In this document: positions 43,401 through 53,151 of the stretch, in pieces | Layout: each line of letters opens with the position of its first letter | How positions within the stretch are numbered: the stretch's first letter is position 1 | From: Pseudideonella sakaiensis | GTDB taxonomy: Bacteria > Pseudomonadota > Gammaproteobacteria > Burkholderiales > Burkholderiaceae_C | Reading direction: 5' to 3' | Length of the DNA stretch: 64,000 nucleotides | NCBI RefSeq assembly: GCF_001293525.1 | Contig: NZ_BBYR01000065.1 | Location: 80,583-144,582 of the forward strand | The notes under the pieces: model-generated | Told to the model about the DNA's origin: nothing | Databases searched by the model: none | The model's input: the letters and a program-made list of their open reading frames with translations, nothing else | Position numbers and translations under genes: made by a program

Positions 43401-43942
43401 CCTGGCTGGGCGACCGGCTGCGCCGGGACGGGCGGCTCGACGCCGTCTACGCGATCAACCTGTCCGGCGCCTCGCTGTCCGACGAGCGTTTCCGCCAGGC
43501 GCTGCGCAGCACGCTCGAGCAGCAGCGCCTGCCGCCGGGCGCGCTGTGCTTCGAGATCACCGAGACGGCGGCGGTGGCCAACCTCAGCAAGGTGGTGCAC
43601 TTCATCGAGGAGGTGAAGGCCCTGGGCTGCCTGTTCGCGCTCGACGACTTCGGCAGCGGCCTGTCCTCCTTCGCCTACCTGAAGAACCTGCCGGTGGACT
43701 TCCTGAAGATCGACGGCGCGCTGGTGAAGGACATCGCCGCCGACCCGATCGACCTGGCGATGGTGCAAGCGATCAACTCGCTCGGCCACGTGATGGGCCT
43801 GCGCACGATCGCCGAATACGTGGGCAGCGAGGCCATCCTCACGCGGCTGCAGGACATCGGCGTCGACTACGGCCAGGGCTGGCACCTGGGCATGCCGCGC
43901 CCGCTGGAGGAAGACGCGCAGGCGCGGCGCATGCCGCGCTGA
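40460..43942 (+). CDS. Amt-PAS-PAS-GGDEF-EAL ammonium sensor/transporter fusion
   Basis: The frame gives 1160 residues from GTG 40460; GTG 40538 is an equally good start. Residues ~35-420 are an Amt channel with both pore histidines (TVVHSVGGW and IPAHLAAGVWG), the periplasmic aspartate in FVDFAGS and GHWAWGG. A HAMP-like linker (~430-475), two PAS domains (~480-590 and ~600-725), GGDEF (~735-895, intact LGGDEF near 810) and an EAL domain (~910-1145) follow. In EAL the signature is changed to EIL, but Asn, FEITE, LDDFGSG, FLKID, AEYVG and the late Gln remain. It probably couples ammonium sensing to c-di-GMP turnover at the inner membrane. Whether it transports is open. Confidence 0.9.
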   Translation: MGIPLPGPPPFRARPAPTAAPPPVPTVPSALPSAVDQLWIVVCAALVFVMQAGFLCLESGLTRQKNSINVAVKNVADFAVATVAYWLVGFGLMFGAGSTGWFGEGLFGLAGEIPDDAGVQCFLLFQLMFCATATTIVSGAVAERMRFPVYLGVALLVSVAIYPVFGHWAWGGAWGLAAPGWLARLGFVDFAGSTVVHSVGGWVALVAVWRLGPREGRFVAGEPPRAIPASNLPLAMLGALLLAFGWLGFNGGSTLALDRRVPAVLVHTVLAAAAGCVTGMLLTRWRAGHWDVMGVINGLLAGLVAVTAGAHALHPLQALLVGAVGAGVMVAAEAALLRARLDDAVGAIPAHLAAGVWGTLAVGLFGDPALLGTGLGRLEQVGVQLLGIVACAAWCTGATLLVLRLWGPGAGLRIGMADERRGMNVAEHGARTDLVELLEAMEAQRQSGDLRRRVPEEPFTEVGQIAQAYNRVMAALERSTQQTLAILRDMRDGLVTFTREGLVTSLNPGAESLLGLAAADGLGQPLPEVLRRAGVAQPPDAQRLRSAAGPLELRLLRPGARRTWYELNVSEAVGADGEARYTATLRDTSERKQVEAELQRERDFAQVTLASIANGVITTDEAGMIQYINPVAATLTGWPAHQARGLPVTTVYRLVDAANQQELPHPVRAVLRHAQVMAHHEHALLRRRDGSSVPVHDTAAPIRSRDGFLIGAVLVFHDVTVTLNLARELSHQAAHDALTGVPNRREFERRLEELLAQTAAAPSAVCYLDLDQFKVVNDTCGHVAGDELLRQVTQLLRQGLRADDTLARLGGDEFGMILRNCPLDVAHQIAERAREAIADFRFAWEGKAFAIGVSIGIVQPTPGSDLGTLLAAADAACYAAKEGGRNRVHVYQPDDREVLSQRGQMQWVARLQAALDEDRLRLYVQPVVPLQAEAGTLPHHEILVRLEEDGQIVLPGAFLPAAERYGLMPRIDQWVVNNTLAWLGDRLRRDGRLDAVYAINLSGASLSDERFRQALRSTLEQQRLPPGALCFEITETAAVANLSKVVHFIEEVKALGCLFALDDFGSGLSSFAYLKNLPVDFLKIDGALVKDIAADPIDLAMVQAINSLGHVMGLRTIAEYVGSEAILTRLQDIGVDYGQGWHLGMPRPLEEDAQARRMPR

Positions 43943-43978
43943 GGCCTGCGCCGCGCGCCGTGGCGCGGCCGGACGACG

Positions 43979-44080
43979 TCAGAGCGGCGCCCAGGCAACG
44001 GTGCCGACGAAGCCGCTCACGGCCACCGCCAGCGCCAGCAGCAGTGCGGACAGGGGGTGGGGGGCGTGCGGGCGGTTCAT
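43979..44080 (-). CDS. 33-residue single-span membrane peptide
   Basis: An ATG at 44080 is preceded by GAGGAG at good spacing and opens a 33-codon frame ending at TGA 43979. The peptide starts MNRPHAPHPL and continues as one hydrophobic helix (SALLLALAVAVSGFVGTVAW). Size, ribosome site and helix resemble small regulatory membrane proteins, but no family was recognised. It is convergent with the Amt-fusion gene, 36 bp from its stop. The call is tentative because short frames arise by chance in GC-rich DNA. Confidence 0.5.
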   Translation of the reverse strand: MNRPHAPHPLSALLLALAVAVSGFVGTVAWAPL

Positions 44081-44237
44081 GGCGGGGCTCCTCGGCGGCA
44101 AGGGCCGGTCCGGGCGGCCGCGGAGGACGCGGCGGTCCGCCGAGAACCGGTTCGGGCCCATCGTAGGCCGGCCCGGCCGCCCGAAACAGCCGGGCCGCTG
44201 CAACGCAACGTTGCAGCGGCATGAACGATCGGCCGCG

Positions 44238-44834
44238 TCAGCCGCCGCGGCCGCCCGGCTGCTGCGGCACGCGCCGCATCTTCGTCACGTCGTAGCCCTC
44301 GGCGGCGACGAAGTCGACGAGCTCGCGCCAGGTCGCGTCCGGCAGCGTCGGCGTGCGCGCCATGATCCACACGTAGTCCCGTTTCTCACGGCCGATCACC
44401 ACGTGGCTGTAGTCGGGCGCGAGCCGCATCACCCGGTAGTCGGCCTCGAAGGGCCAGAGGAACTGCATGGTCCACACCGCGTTGCTGCGCCGGTCGACCA
44501 CGGTGCCGACCGGCCGCATGGTGCGCAGCGGCGCATCCAGCGCGCCGTTGCGGTAGGTGAAGGTGGTCTGGATGCGCCCGTCGGGACGCAGGTCGTAGCG
44601 CTCGACCGCGTCGACGGCCTCGCGCTCCGGCCAGGTGGGGATGTGGCCGATGACGTACCAGTCGCCCATGAAGCGGGCCAGGTCCACCTGCGGTGCGAGG
44701 GTGACCGGCGGGCGCGATGGCGCGCTGGCGCAGGCGGCGGCGAGCGCGACGGCACCGCCGGCGAGGACGAGCAGCGCCAGGCGCTGTCGGCGGGAACGGC
44801 GGGCGGCGGACACGGAGGACGGGGTGGCGGACAT
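44238..44834 (-). CDS. blc: Bacterial lipocalin (Blc-like lipoprotein)
   Basis: This 198-residue protein has a lipoprotein signal (LALLVLAGGAVALAAAC with the lipobox cysteine near 36) and a lipocalin barrel. The family GxW is in FMGDWYVIGHIPTWPE, and WTMQFLWPFEADYRVMRLAPDY, VVIGREKRDYVWIMAR and PDATWRELVDFVAAEGYD match Blc closely. Blc binds lysophospholipids at the outer membrane under envelope stress or starvation. It follows the MFS gene on the same strand after 95 bp. Confidence 0.9.
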   Translation of the reverse strand: MSATPSSVSAARRSRRQRLALLVLAGGAVALAAACASAPSRPPVTLAPQVDLARFMGDWYVIGHIPTWPEREAVDAVERYDLRPDGRIQTTFTYRNGALDAPLRTMRPVGTVVDRRSNAVWTMQFLWPFEADYRVMRLAPDYSHVVIGREKRDYVWIMARTPTLPDATWRELVDFVAAEGYDVTKMRRVPQQPGGRGG

Positions 44835-44929
44835 GGAACTCCCTGGCGAGGCGACCGGCGGACGACGATGCCGGCCCCTCACCGACCCCGGCGCCCGGCG
44901 CGAGTTCCGGGGCGGCGCCCGCCGGCCGC

Positions 44930-46129
44930 TCAGCGGCGGCCGCCGACCGCGCGCCAGACGAGCGGGATCGCCGCCGCCGACACCGCGGCGCCGAGGATCG
45001 CCGCGGCCGTCCAGCCGCCGGCCTGCACGCAGGCGGCCATCAGCGGCGGCCCGAGCAGCGAGCCGCTGGCGCCGCACTGCGCGAGCAGGCCGTTGGCGCG
45101 CACCAGCGCGCGGGTGTCGGGCGCCAGCCGCGGCAGCAGCGCGAAGCTCAGGCTCGCGAACACGCCGCCGAGCACGTTCAGCGCGATCGCCAGCGCGACG
45201 GCCCGGGACGCCGGCGGCGCCGCCGTGAAGACACCGAACAGCAGCAGCGGCGGCAGGCCGAGCGAGAGCAGCACCGGCCCCCGCAGCGACCCGCCGTGGC
45301 GCAGGCGGACGGCGGCCGCGAGGCTGCCCAGCACGGCCGACAGCGCGGCCAGCGCCGTCCACTGCCCCGCCGCACGCACGCCGAGCCCGGCCTGCTCGAC
45401 CAGCAGCGTTGGCAGCAGGCCCAGCACGCCCACCTCGAACAGCGCGAAGGCGCCGAAGCCGAGGCACAGGCCCCAGGTGGCGGCCCGGTCGCCGCCGGCC
45501 GGCGGCGCCGGCCCGGCCCCCGCGCCGTCGGCGTCGGCGTCGGCGTCGGCTGCGGGCGCGGGATCCGCCAGCGGTGCCCGCGCGACCCCCAGCGCCAGCA
45601 GCAGCGCGAAGCCGCCGCCGGCCGCGAGGGCCAGGCGCCAACCCAGGGCCTCGCCGAGCGCAGCCGCGGCCGCGGCGCCCGCCGCCAGGCCGACCGGCAC
45701 GAAGGTGCTCCAGAGCGTGAGCGCCAGCGCCTGGCAGCGCGCGCCGTGCGCCGCGGCTTCGCGCGCGATCAGCACCGGGGCGCTGACGATCACGCCCAGG
45801 TAGCCGGCCGCCTCCAGCAGCCGCCAGCCGATCAGGCCGACGGCACCGCCGGAGGCCGAGGCGCCGAGACCGGCGAGCGCCAGGGCCGCCATGCCGCCGC
45901 GCAGGCAGGGGCGCAGGCCGACGCGCGCGGCCGCCCGTCCGGCGACCGCGCCGAACAGCGCGCCGCCCGCCTCCAGCAGCGAGATCGCAAGCGCCAGCGT
46001 GGTCAGCGGCAACGCGAGCCCTTGCGCGATCGCCGGCGCCAGCGCCGCCAGTTTGCCGAGCTGGGCGGCCGCGGCCAGCCCGCACAGGTAGAGCAGCAGG
46101 ACGCGCGGCCAGGGCGCCGGCAGCCTCAT
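44930..46129 (-). CDS. MFS transporter
   Basis: The 399-residue protein has two sets of about six hydrophobic helices split by a central hydrophilic loop near residues 190-215 made of repeated Ala-Asp, encoded by four GTCGGC hexamers at 45527-45550. GRAAARVGLRPCLRGG is the usual loop 2-3 motif of the major facilitator superfamily. The substrate cannot be read from the sequence; the CynX/NIMT-like layout is possible. It is divergent from the CoA-transferase gene across a repeat-containing gap. Confidence 0.82.
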   Translation of the reverse strand: MRLPAPWPRVLLLYLCGLAAAAQLGKLAALAPAIAQGLALPLTTLALAISLLEAGGALFGAVAGRAAARVGLRPCLRGGMAALALAGLGASASGGAVGLIGWRLLEAAGYLGVIVSAPVLIAREAAAHGARCQALALTLWSTFVPVGLAAGAAAAAALGEALGWRLALAAGGGFALLLALGVARAPLADPAPAADADADADGAGAGPAPPAGGDRAATWGLCLGFGAFALFEVGVLGLLPTLLVEQAGLGVRAAGQWTALAALSAVLGSLAAAVRLRHGGSLRGPVLLSLGLPPLLLFGVFTAAPPASRAVALAIALNVLGGVFASLSFALLPRLAPDTRALVRANGLLAQCGASGSLLGPPLMAACVQAGGWTAAAILGAAVSAAAIPLVWRAVGGRR

Positions 46130-46468
46130 CGGCCGGGCGCCGGGCGGGCGCCCGGCGCGCCCGCGCCGGTACCGGTACCGGTGCCGGTGCCGGTGCCGGC
46201 GCGGCTACCATCGCAGCGCCGTGCCGCAGGCGTCGCGGAGGCGCCGGCGGTCCGGCGCGGGGGGCGGGTCGGGCGAGGCCACCCCGGCGGCCCGGGCCTC
46301 GCCGGCCGGACCGGAGCATCGTTGCGCATCGCGCGAGCTTAATCGGCCGGCGCGCCCGGTCGCCCGCGCGCCCTGCGATGCCCCCGCGCCGCTGCCCTGG
46401 CCGCTCGCGGACACGCCTGCCTGATCGCCTCCGCCGCCACACCGACCACCGACGCCCGCCTCGCGACC
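46130..46468. other. 339-bp divergent gap with hexanucleotide repeat
   Basis: This gap separates the MFS gene (minus) and the CoA-transferase gene (plus). It holds a six-unit hexanucleotide array at 46166-46201 (described separately) and otherwise very GC-rich sequence. Open frames cross it on both strands but none has a convincing start, ribosome site or motif. No clear promoter was recognised. Confidence 0.6.
46166..46201. repeat. Hexanucleotide tandem repeat (CCGGTR)6
   Basis: Six consecutive 6-bp units: CCGGTA twice, CCGGTG three times, and CCGGCG. The array sits 37 bp before the MFS start codon on its upstream side, so copy-number change could alter promoter spacing. Being a multiple of three, it would not shift a reading frame. 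Confidence 0.85.
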
Positions 46469-47785
46469 ATGCCCTCCTCCTCCGACACCTCCCCCGCCGA
46501 CCGCCCCGCTTCCGACGCCGCCGGCCCGCTGGCCGGCCTCAAGGTGGTCGAGATGGGCCAGCTGATCGCCGGGCCCTTCGCCGGCAAGACCCTGGGCGAC
46601 TTCGGCGCCGAGGTCATCAAGATCGAGGCCACCGGCAGCGGCGATCCGCTGCGCAACTGGCGCCTGCTGCAGGACGGCAGTTCGGTGTGGTGGCAGGTGC
46701 AAAGCCGCAACAAGCGCTCGATCGCGCTCGACCTGCGCCAGGCCGAGGGCCAGGACATCGCCCGCCGCCTCGTGGCCGAGGCGGACGTGCTGATCGAGAA
46801 CTTCCGCCCCGGCACGCTGGAGGCCTGGGGCATGGACTACGCGACGCTCAGCCGCGACAACCCCGGCCTGGTGATGCTGCGCATCTCCGGCTACGGCCAG
46901 ACCGGCCCCTACCGCGACCTGCCCGGCTTCGGCGCCATCGGCGAGGCGATGGGCGGCCTGCGCCACCTGACCGGCGAGCCCGGCCGCGTCCCGGTCCGCT
47001 GCGGCGTCTCCATCGGCGACACGCTGGCCGCGCTGCACGGCGCCATCGGCGTGCTGACCGCGCTGTACCACCGCCACGTGCACGGCGGCCGCGGCCAGGT
47101 GATCGACGTGGCGCTGCACGAGGCCGTCTTCAACGTGATGGAGAGCCTGCTGCCGGAGTACAGCGCCTTCGGCGTGGTGCGCGAGCCGGCCGGCAGCGCG
47201 CTGCCCGGCATCGCCCCGTCGAACGCCTACCGCTGCCACGACGGCGTGGTGCTGGTCTCCGGCAACGGCGACAGCATCTTCCGACGCCTGATGCAGGTGA
47301 TCGGCCGGCCGGACCTGGGCGCCGATCCCGCGCTGGCCGACAACGCCGGGCGCGTCGAGCGCGTCGAGGAGATCGACGCCGCGATCGGGGCCTGGACCGG
47401 CGGGCTGGCGGTGGACGAGGTGCTGCAGCGCCTGGCCGCGGCGCGGGTGCCGGCCGGCAAGGTCTACACCGCGCGCGACATCGCCGAGGACCCGCACTAC
47501 CGGGCCCGCGAGATGGTGCTGCGACAGACCACGCGCAGCGGCCGTGAGCTCGACGTGCCCGGCATCGTGCCGAAGCTGCTGGGCACGCCCGGGCGCCTGC
47601 GCAGCCCGGCGCCGGGCCTCGGCGACGACACCGACGTGGTGCTGCGCGAGCTCGGCCTGACCGCGGACCAGATCGCCGCGCTGCACGCCCGCGGCATCGT
47701 CGCCGGGCCCGCGCAGCCGGCCGGCTCTGCCGCGGCCGCGTCCGGCGCCGGCGAACCCCCCGCCGCCAGCGCACCGCCGGCCTGA
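46469..47785 (+). CDS. Class III (CaiB/BaiF) CoA-transferase
   Basis: This 438-residue protein shows the family III pattern from residue 20: LAGLKVVEMGQLIAGPFAGK, DFGAEVIKIE, NKRSIALDLR, ENFRPGTLEAWG, LVMLRISGYGQTGPY, and the catalytic-aspartate segment GQVIDVALHEAVFN. It moves CoA between carboxylic acids. The acid cannot be read from sequence. The last 35 residues are a low-complexity Ala/Gly/Pro tail. It appears monocistronic: an excellent terminator starts inside its stop codon. Confidence 0.9.
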   Translation: MPSSSDTSPADRPASDAAGPLAGLKVVEMGQLIAGPFAGKTLGDFGAEVIKIEATGSGDPLRNWRLLQDGSSVWWQVQSRNKRSIALDLRQAEGQDIARRLVAEADVLIENFRPGTLEAWGMDYATLSRDNPGLVMLRISGYGQTGPYRDLPGFGAIGEAMGGLRHLTGEPGRVPVRCGVSIGDTLAALHGAIGVLTALYHRHVHGGRGQVIDVALHEAVFNVMESLLPEYSAFGVVREPAGSALPGIAPSNAYRCHDGVVLVSGNGDSIFRRLMQVIGRPDLGADPALADNAGRVERVEEIDAAIGAWTGGLAVDEVLQRLAAARVPAGKVYTARDIAEDPHYRAREMVLRQTTRSGRELDVPGIVPKLLGTPGRLRSPAPGLGDDTDVVLRELGLTADQIAALHARGIVAGPAQPAGSAAAASGAGEPPAASAPPA

Positions 47786-47811
47786 AAAGCGCCGCCCCGC
47801 CCGCGCTTTTC
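47784..47811 (+). terminator. Terminator overlapping the CoA-transferase stop
   Basis: GAAAAGCGC (47784-47792) and GCGCTTTTC (47803-47811) are perfect 9-bp arms around a 10-bp C-rich loop. The left arm includes the last two bases of the TGA stop. The A-tract/T-tract layout gives a U run inside the right arm, as in bidirectional intrinsic terminators. Confidence 0.7.
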
Positions 47812-47904
47812 CGGCGCTGGCGGCGCGGCGCCGGGGCCAGACTCGCCCCAACGGCCGGCACCGCGCCTTCCTGCGACGGTGCGCCGCACGACGACCGAGG
47901 GCCC

Positions 47905-48738
47905 ATGTCCGCCGCCAAGCGCTTCTTCTCGCACCCCAACCTTGTGCTGCCGAACCTGCCCGGGGTGGCCGCCCAGCTGCTGGCCGGCTTCGACGACGAC
48001 GACATGACACTGGCCGGGCTGGCCGAGCTGATCGGCAAGGACCCGGCGCTCTCGGCCAAGGTGCTGCGGGTGGCCAACTCGGCGCGCTACAGCCCGCTGC
48101 GCAGCGTCGCCAGCCTGCGCGATGCCACCGCGATGCTGGGCATGACCACGCTGCGCAAGCTGACCATCGCCACCTGCGTGAGCGGCAGCTTCGGCGTGAT
48201 CAAGGGCCTGGACCTGCCGCGCTTCTGGCGCCACGGCATCGCCACCGCCCACCTCGCGACCGAACTCGCGCGCGTCAGCGGCATCGATGCGGAGACCGCC
48301 TACCTGGGCGGCCTGATGCTGCGCACCGGCCAGCTGCTGATGCTGCAGGTCGACCCGGCGGGCGTGGCCGAACTGGAGAAGGCCGTGCACGTGCCCGGAC
48401 AGCGCTTCTCGCTGGAGTACGTGCGCTGGGATTGCGCGCACAGCGACGTCACCGCGGAGCTGGCCCGCCGCTGGCAGTTCCCCGACAGCCTGCTGCTGGG
48501 CTTCCAGTCGGCCGGGCGCCCGCTGGAGGGCGAGCGCTTCTCGGTGCTGGGCGGCGTGCTGCACCTCGCCGAGGTGCTGGCCGACGCGATCGACCTCGGC
48601 CTGCCGCCGATCGACACCGTGATGACGCACCAGGGCGACCTGGTCGGCCGGCTGCGGCTGAAGACGAGCTGGCTGGCCGACCGCCTGCCCGATCCGGCCG
48701 GCCTGGCCGAGGAAGCCCGGCTGATGACCGGCGGCTGA
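47905..48738 (+). CDS. HDOD-domain signalling protein
   Basis: The 277-residue product is a single HDOD domain: LPNLPGVAAQLLAGFDDDD, LAELIGKDPALSAKVLRVAN (the hallmark second stretch), SPLRSVASLRDATAMLGMTTL and ELARVSGIDAETAYLGGLM. HDOD proteins resemble HD phosphohydrolases without the full catalytic set and act as scaffolds in bacterial signalling, often with c-di-GMP or chemotaxis systems. It lies 122 bp before a hybrid kinase on the same strand and may work with it. Confidence 0.9.
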   Translation: MSAAKRFFSHPNLVLPNLPGVAAQLLAGFDDDDMTLAGLAELIGKDPALSAKVLRVANSARYSPLRSVASLRDATAMLGMTTLRKLTIATCVSGSFGVIKGLDLPRFWRHGIATAHLATELARVSGIDAETAYLGGLMLRTGQLLMLQVDPAGVAELEKAVHVPGQRFSLEYVRWDCAHSDVTAELARRWQFPDSLLLGFQSAGRPLEGERFSVLGGVLHLAEVLADAIDLGLPPIDTVMTHQGDLVGRLRLKTSWLADRLPDPAGLAEEARLMTGG

Positions 48739-48860
48739 AGCCCCCGGCGCGGGCCACGGTCCGCGCACCTCCGAAATGGGAGGGATGCCAGGTGCTGATC
48801 CGCGCACACGCGCCACGGCGGTGGATCTATCATTTGAATCAGATTGATCCCTCGCCGCCC

Positions 48861-51659
<2,799 letters not shown>

Positions 51660-51720
51660 GGGGTGTCGTGGCCGCTGCGCCTGCGCACTCGCCGAGCCGG
51701 CGGCCGCAGCGGCTCCGTGC

Positions 51721-52080
51721 TCAGCTGCGCACGGCCGAGGGCACGAGGCGCTGCGAGGATTCGAGGTCGGACTGCGGGTCCAGCTCGATCGCCACCTGGG
51801 TGCAGACGGCGCGGCACAGCGTGGCCACGCGCTCGCTCTGCAGCCGGTAGTAGATCTGCGTGCCCTCGCGCCGCCGCGCCAGCACGCCGCTGCGGTACAG
51901 CGTGGCCAGGTGCTGCGACATGTTGGGCTGCGTGGTCTCGATCTCGGCCAGCAGCTCCGAGACGTTCTTCTCACGCTGGCAGACCGCGCTGATGATCTTC
52001 AGCCGGATCGGCGTCGACAGGATGGCGAAGAGCTCGGCCACGTGCTCGAACACCCGATCCTCAGTGTGCTCCGCTTCCAT
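51721..52080 (-). CDS. ArsR-family regulator, sulfur/thiol-sensor type
   Basis: From ATG 52080 the protein has 119 residues and a winged helix: LFAILSTPIRLKIISAVCQR, NVSELLAEIETTQPNMSQHL, LYRSGVLARRREGTQIYYRL. It resembles the SoxR/BigR/SqrR group of ArsR proteins that sense persulfide or sulfur compounds through cysteines; here Cys34, Cys89 and Cys93 are available. The classical metal motif ELCVCDL is absent. An upstream ATG at 52167 would add 29 unusual residues. It is divergent from YeeE/YedE sulfur-transport genes, which supports a sulfur role. Confidence 0.85.
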   Translation of the reverse strand: MEAEHTEDRVFEHVAELFAILSTPIRLKIISAVCQREKNVSELLAEIETTQPNMSQHLATLYRSGVLARRREGTQIYYRLQSERVATLCRAVCTQVAIELDPQSDLESSQRLVPSAVRS

Positions 52081-52162
52081 GGGGTTCCGTCCGTGAAGAT
52101 GCGTGCCGCATTCTATTCGGCGGCACGGATGCAGGTCCGTGCCCCATGAGCCCGGCACGGAA

Positions 52163-52189
52163 ATCAATCATGTCGCAATATAATCAATC
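52163..52189 (+). promoter_or_regulatory. Promoter/operator of the YeeE/YedE genes
   Basis: A perfect TATAAT lies at 52179-52184, 26 bp before the ATG at 52210. ATCAATC occurs at 52163-52169 and again at 52183-52189, two helical turns apart and straddling the -10 element, so a bound ArsR-family repressor would block polymerase. No good -35 hexamer is visible at 17 bp. Confidence 0.6.
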
Positions 52190-52209
52190 TGTGATGTAAA
52201 GGATCCGCG

Positions 52210-52659
52210 ATGACCCTCGACTGGAACGCCTTCACCCCCGGTGCCTCGCTGGCCGGCGGGCTGCTGATCGGAGCCGCCGCCGTGCTGCTGGTGCTCGGCA
52301 CGGGGCGCATCGCCGGCATCGCCGGCATCCTGGGCACGGCCTGGCAGGCTCTGCGCGCGGGCCGCCCGCTGCACGGCCAGGGTCCCCGCTGGGCCTTCCT
52401 CGGCGGCCTCGTCGCCGCGCCCTGGCTGTGGTCGCTGTTCGCGCCGGCGCCGGTCGGTGCACCCGTGGTCGGCGCCGGCCTGCTGGTCGCGGCCGGCCTG
52501 CTGGTGGGCGTGGGGGTGCGCATGGGCAACGGCTGCACCAGCGGGCACGGCGTGTGCGGGCTGTCGCGCGGCTCCTGGCGTTCGCTGGCCAACGTGCTCG
52601 CCTTCATGGGCAGCGGCGTGGCCACGGTGGCGCTGCTGCGGCTGATCGGCGCCGCGTGA
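52210..52659 (+). CDS. YeeE/YedE-family sulfur transporter subunit A
   Basis: This 149-residue membrane protein has four or more hydrophobic segments and the YeeE/YedE signature VRMGNGCTSGHGVCGLSRGS with its conserved cysteines. Family members such as TsuA import thiosulfate, and the cysteines contact the sulfur substrate. The split two-gene form (this and the next gene) is common in proteobacteria. It follows a clear promoter controlled, by inference, by the divergent ArsR-type protein. Confidence 0.88.
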   Translation: MTLDWNAFTPGASLAGGLLIGAAAVLLVLGTGRIAGIAGILGTAWQALRAGRPLHGQGPRWAFLGGLVAAPWLWSLFAPAPVGAPVVGAGLLVAAGLLVGVGVRMGNGCTSGHGVCGLSRGSWRSLANVLAFMGSGVATVALLRLIGAA

Positions 52660-52669
52660 GGAGACGGCG

Positions 52670-53098
52670 ATGCAGCAACGATCGACGCTCGTGATCGGCT
52701 TCGCCGCCGGCCTCGTGTTCGGGCTCGGCCTGCTGGCCAGCGGCATGACCGAGCCCGCCAAGGTGCGCGGCTTCCTCGACCTGTTCGGGCGCTGGGACCC
52801 GAGCCTCGCGCTCGTCATGGGCGGTGCCGTCGCGGTCGCCGCGCTCGGCTTCGCGCGGGCGCGGCGCGGCGGGCCCGCATGGGATGGCAGCCCGATCGTG
52901 CTGCCCCCGTCCAGCGGGGTGGACCGCCGCCTGGTGTTCGGCGGCGTGCTGTTCGGCGCCGGCTGGGGCCTGGCGGGCTACTGCCCCGGGCCGGCGCTGG
53001 TCTCGGCGGCGGCCGGCTCGGCCGGGGCGCTGCTGTTCACCGCGGCGATGCTCGCCGGCATGGCGCTGCACGACCGCTTGCTCGCCCGGCGCCGCTGA
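52670..53098 (+). CDS. YeeE/YedE-family sulfur transporter subunit B (DUF6691-like)
   Basis: The 142-residue partner starts 10 bp after subunit A with TGAGGAGAC as ribosome site. It has about four helices and the second half signature [20 protein letters not shown] with the conserved cysteine, plus [20 protein letters not shown] at the N-terminus. Together the two proteins correspond to one full-length YeeE/YedE channel. Confidence 0.88.
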   Translation: MQQRSTLVIGFAAGLVFGLGLLASGMTEPAKVRGFLDLFGRWDPSLALVMGGAVAVAALGFARARRGGPAWDGSPIVLPPSSGVDRRLVFGGVLFGAGWGLAGYCPGPALVSAAAGSAGALLFTAAMLAGMALHDRLLARRR

Positions 53099-53151
53099 CG
53101 CCGACGCGGCCCGCGCCGGGGGGAGCGCGGCAAAACGAGGACAATCCGCGG

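Noticed and set aside
36695..43885. An uninterrupted minus-strand frame of about 2,400 codons
   Set aside because: It lies antisense to cytochrome, CNNM and Amt-fusion genes with clear domains, has no recognisable motif, and its composition is what G/C-ending codons produce on the opposite strand.
43949..43970. A short CCGCGC/GCGCGG hairpin after the Amt-fusion gene
   Set aside because: The stem is only about 7 bp of simple GC repeats with no T run, so it cannot be told from background.
53101..53151. A riboswitch or leader before gmk
   Set aside because: The 53-bp gap between the YedE-like gene and gmk is too short for a known riboswitch and shows no conserved motif.
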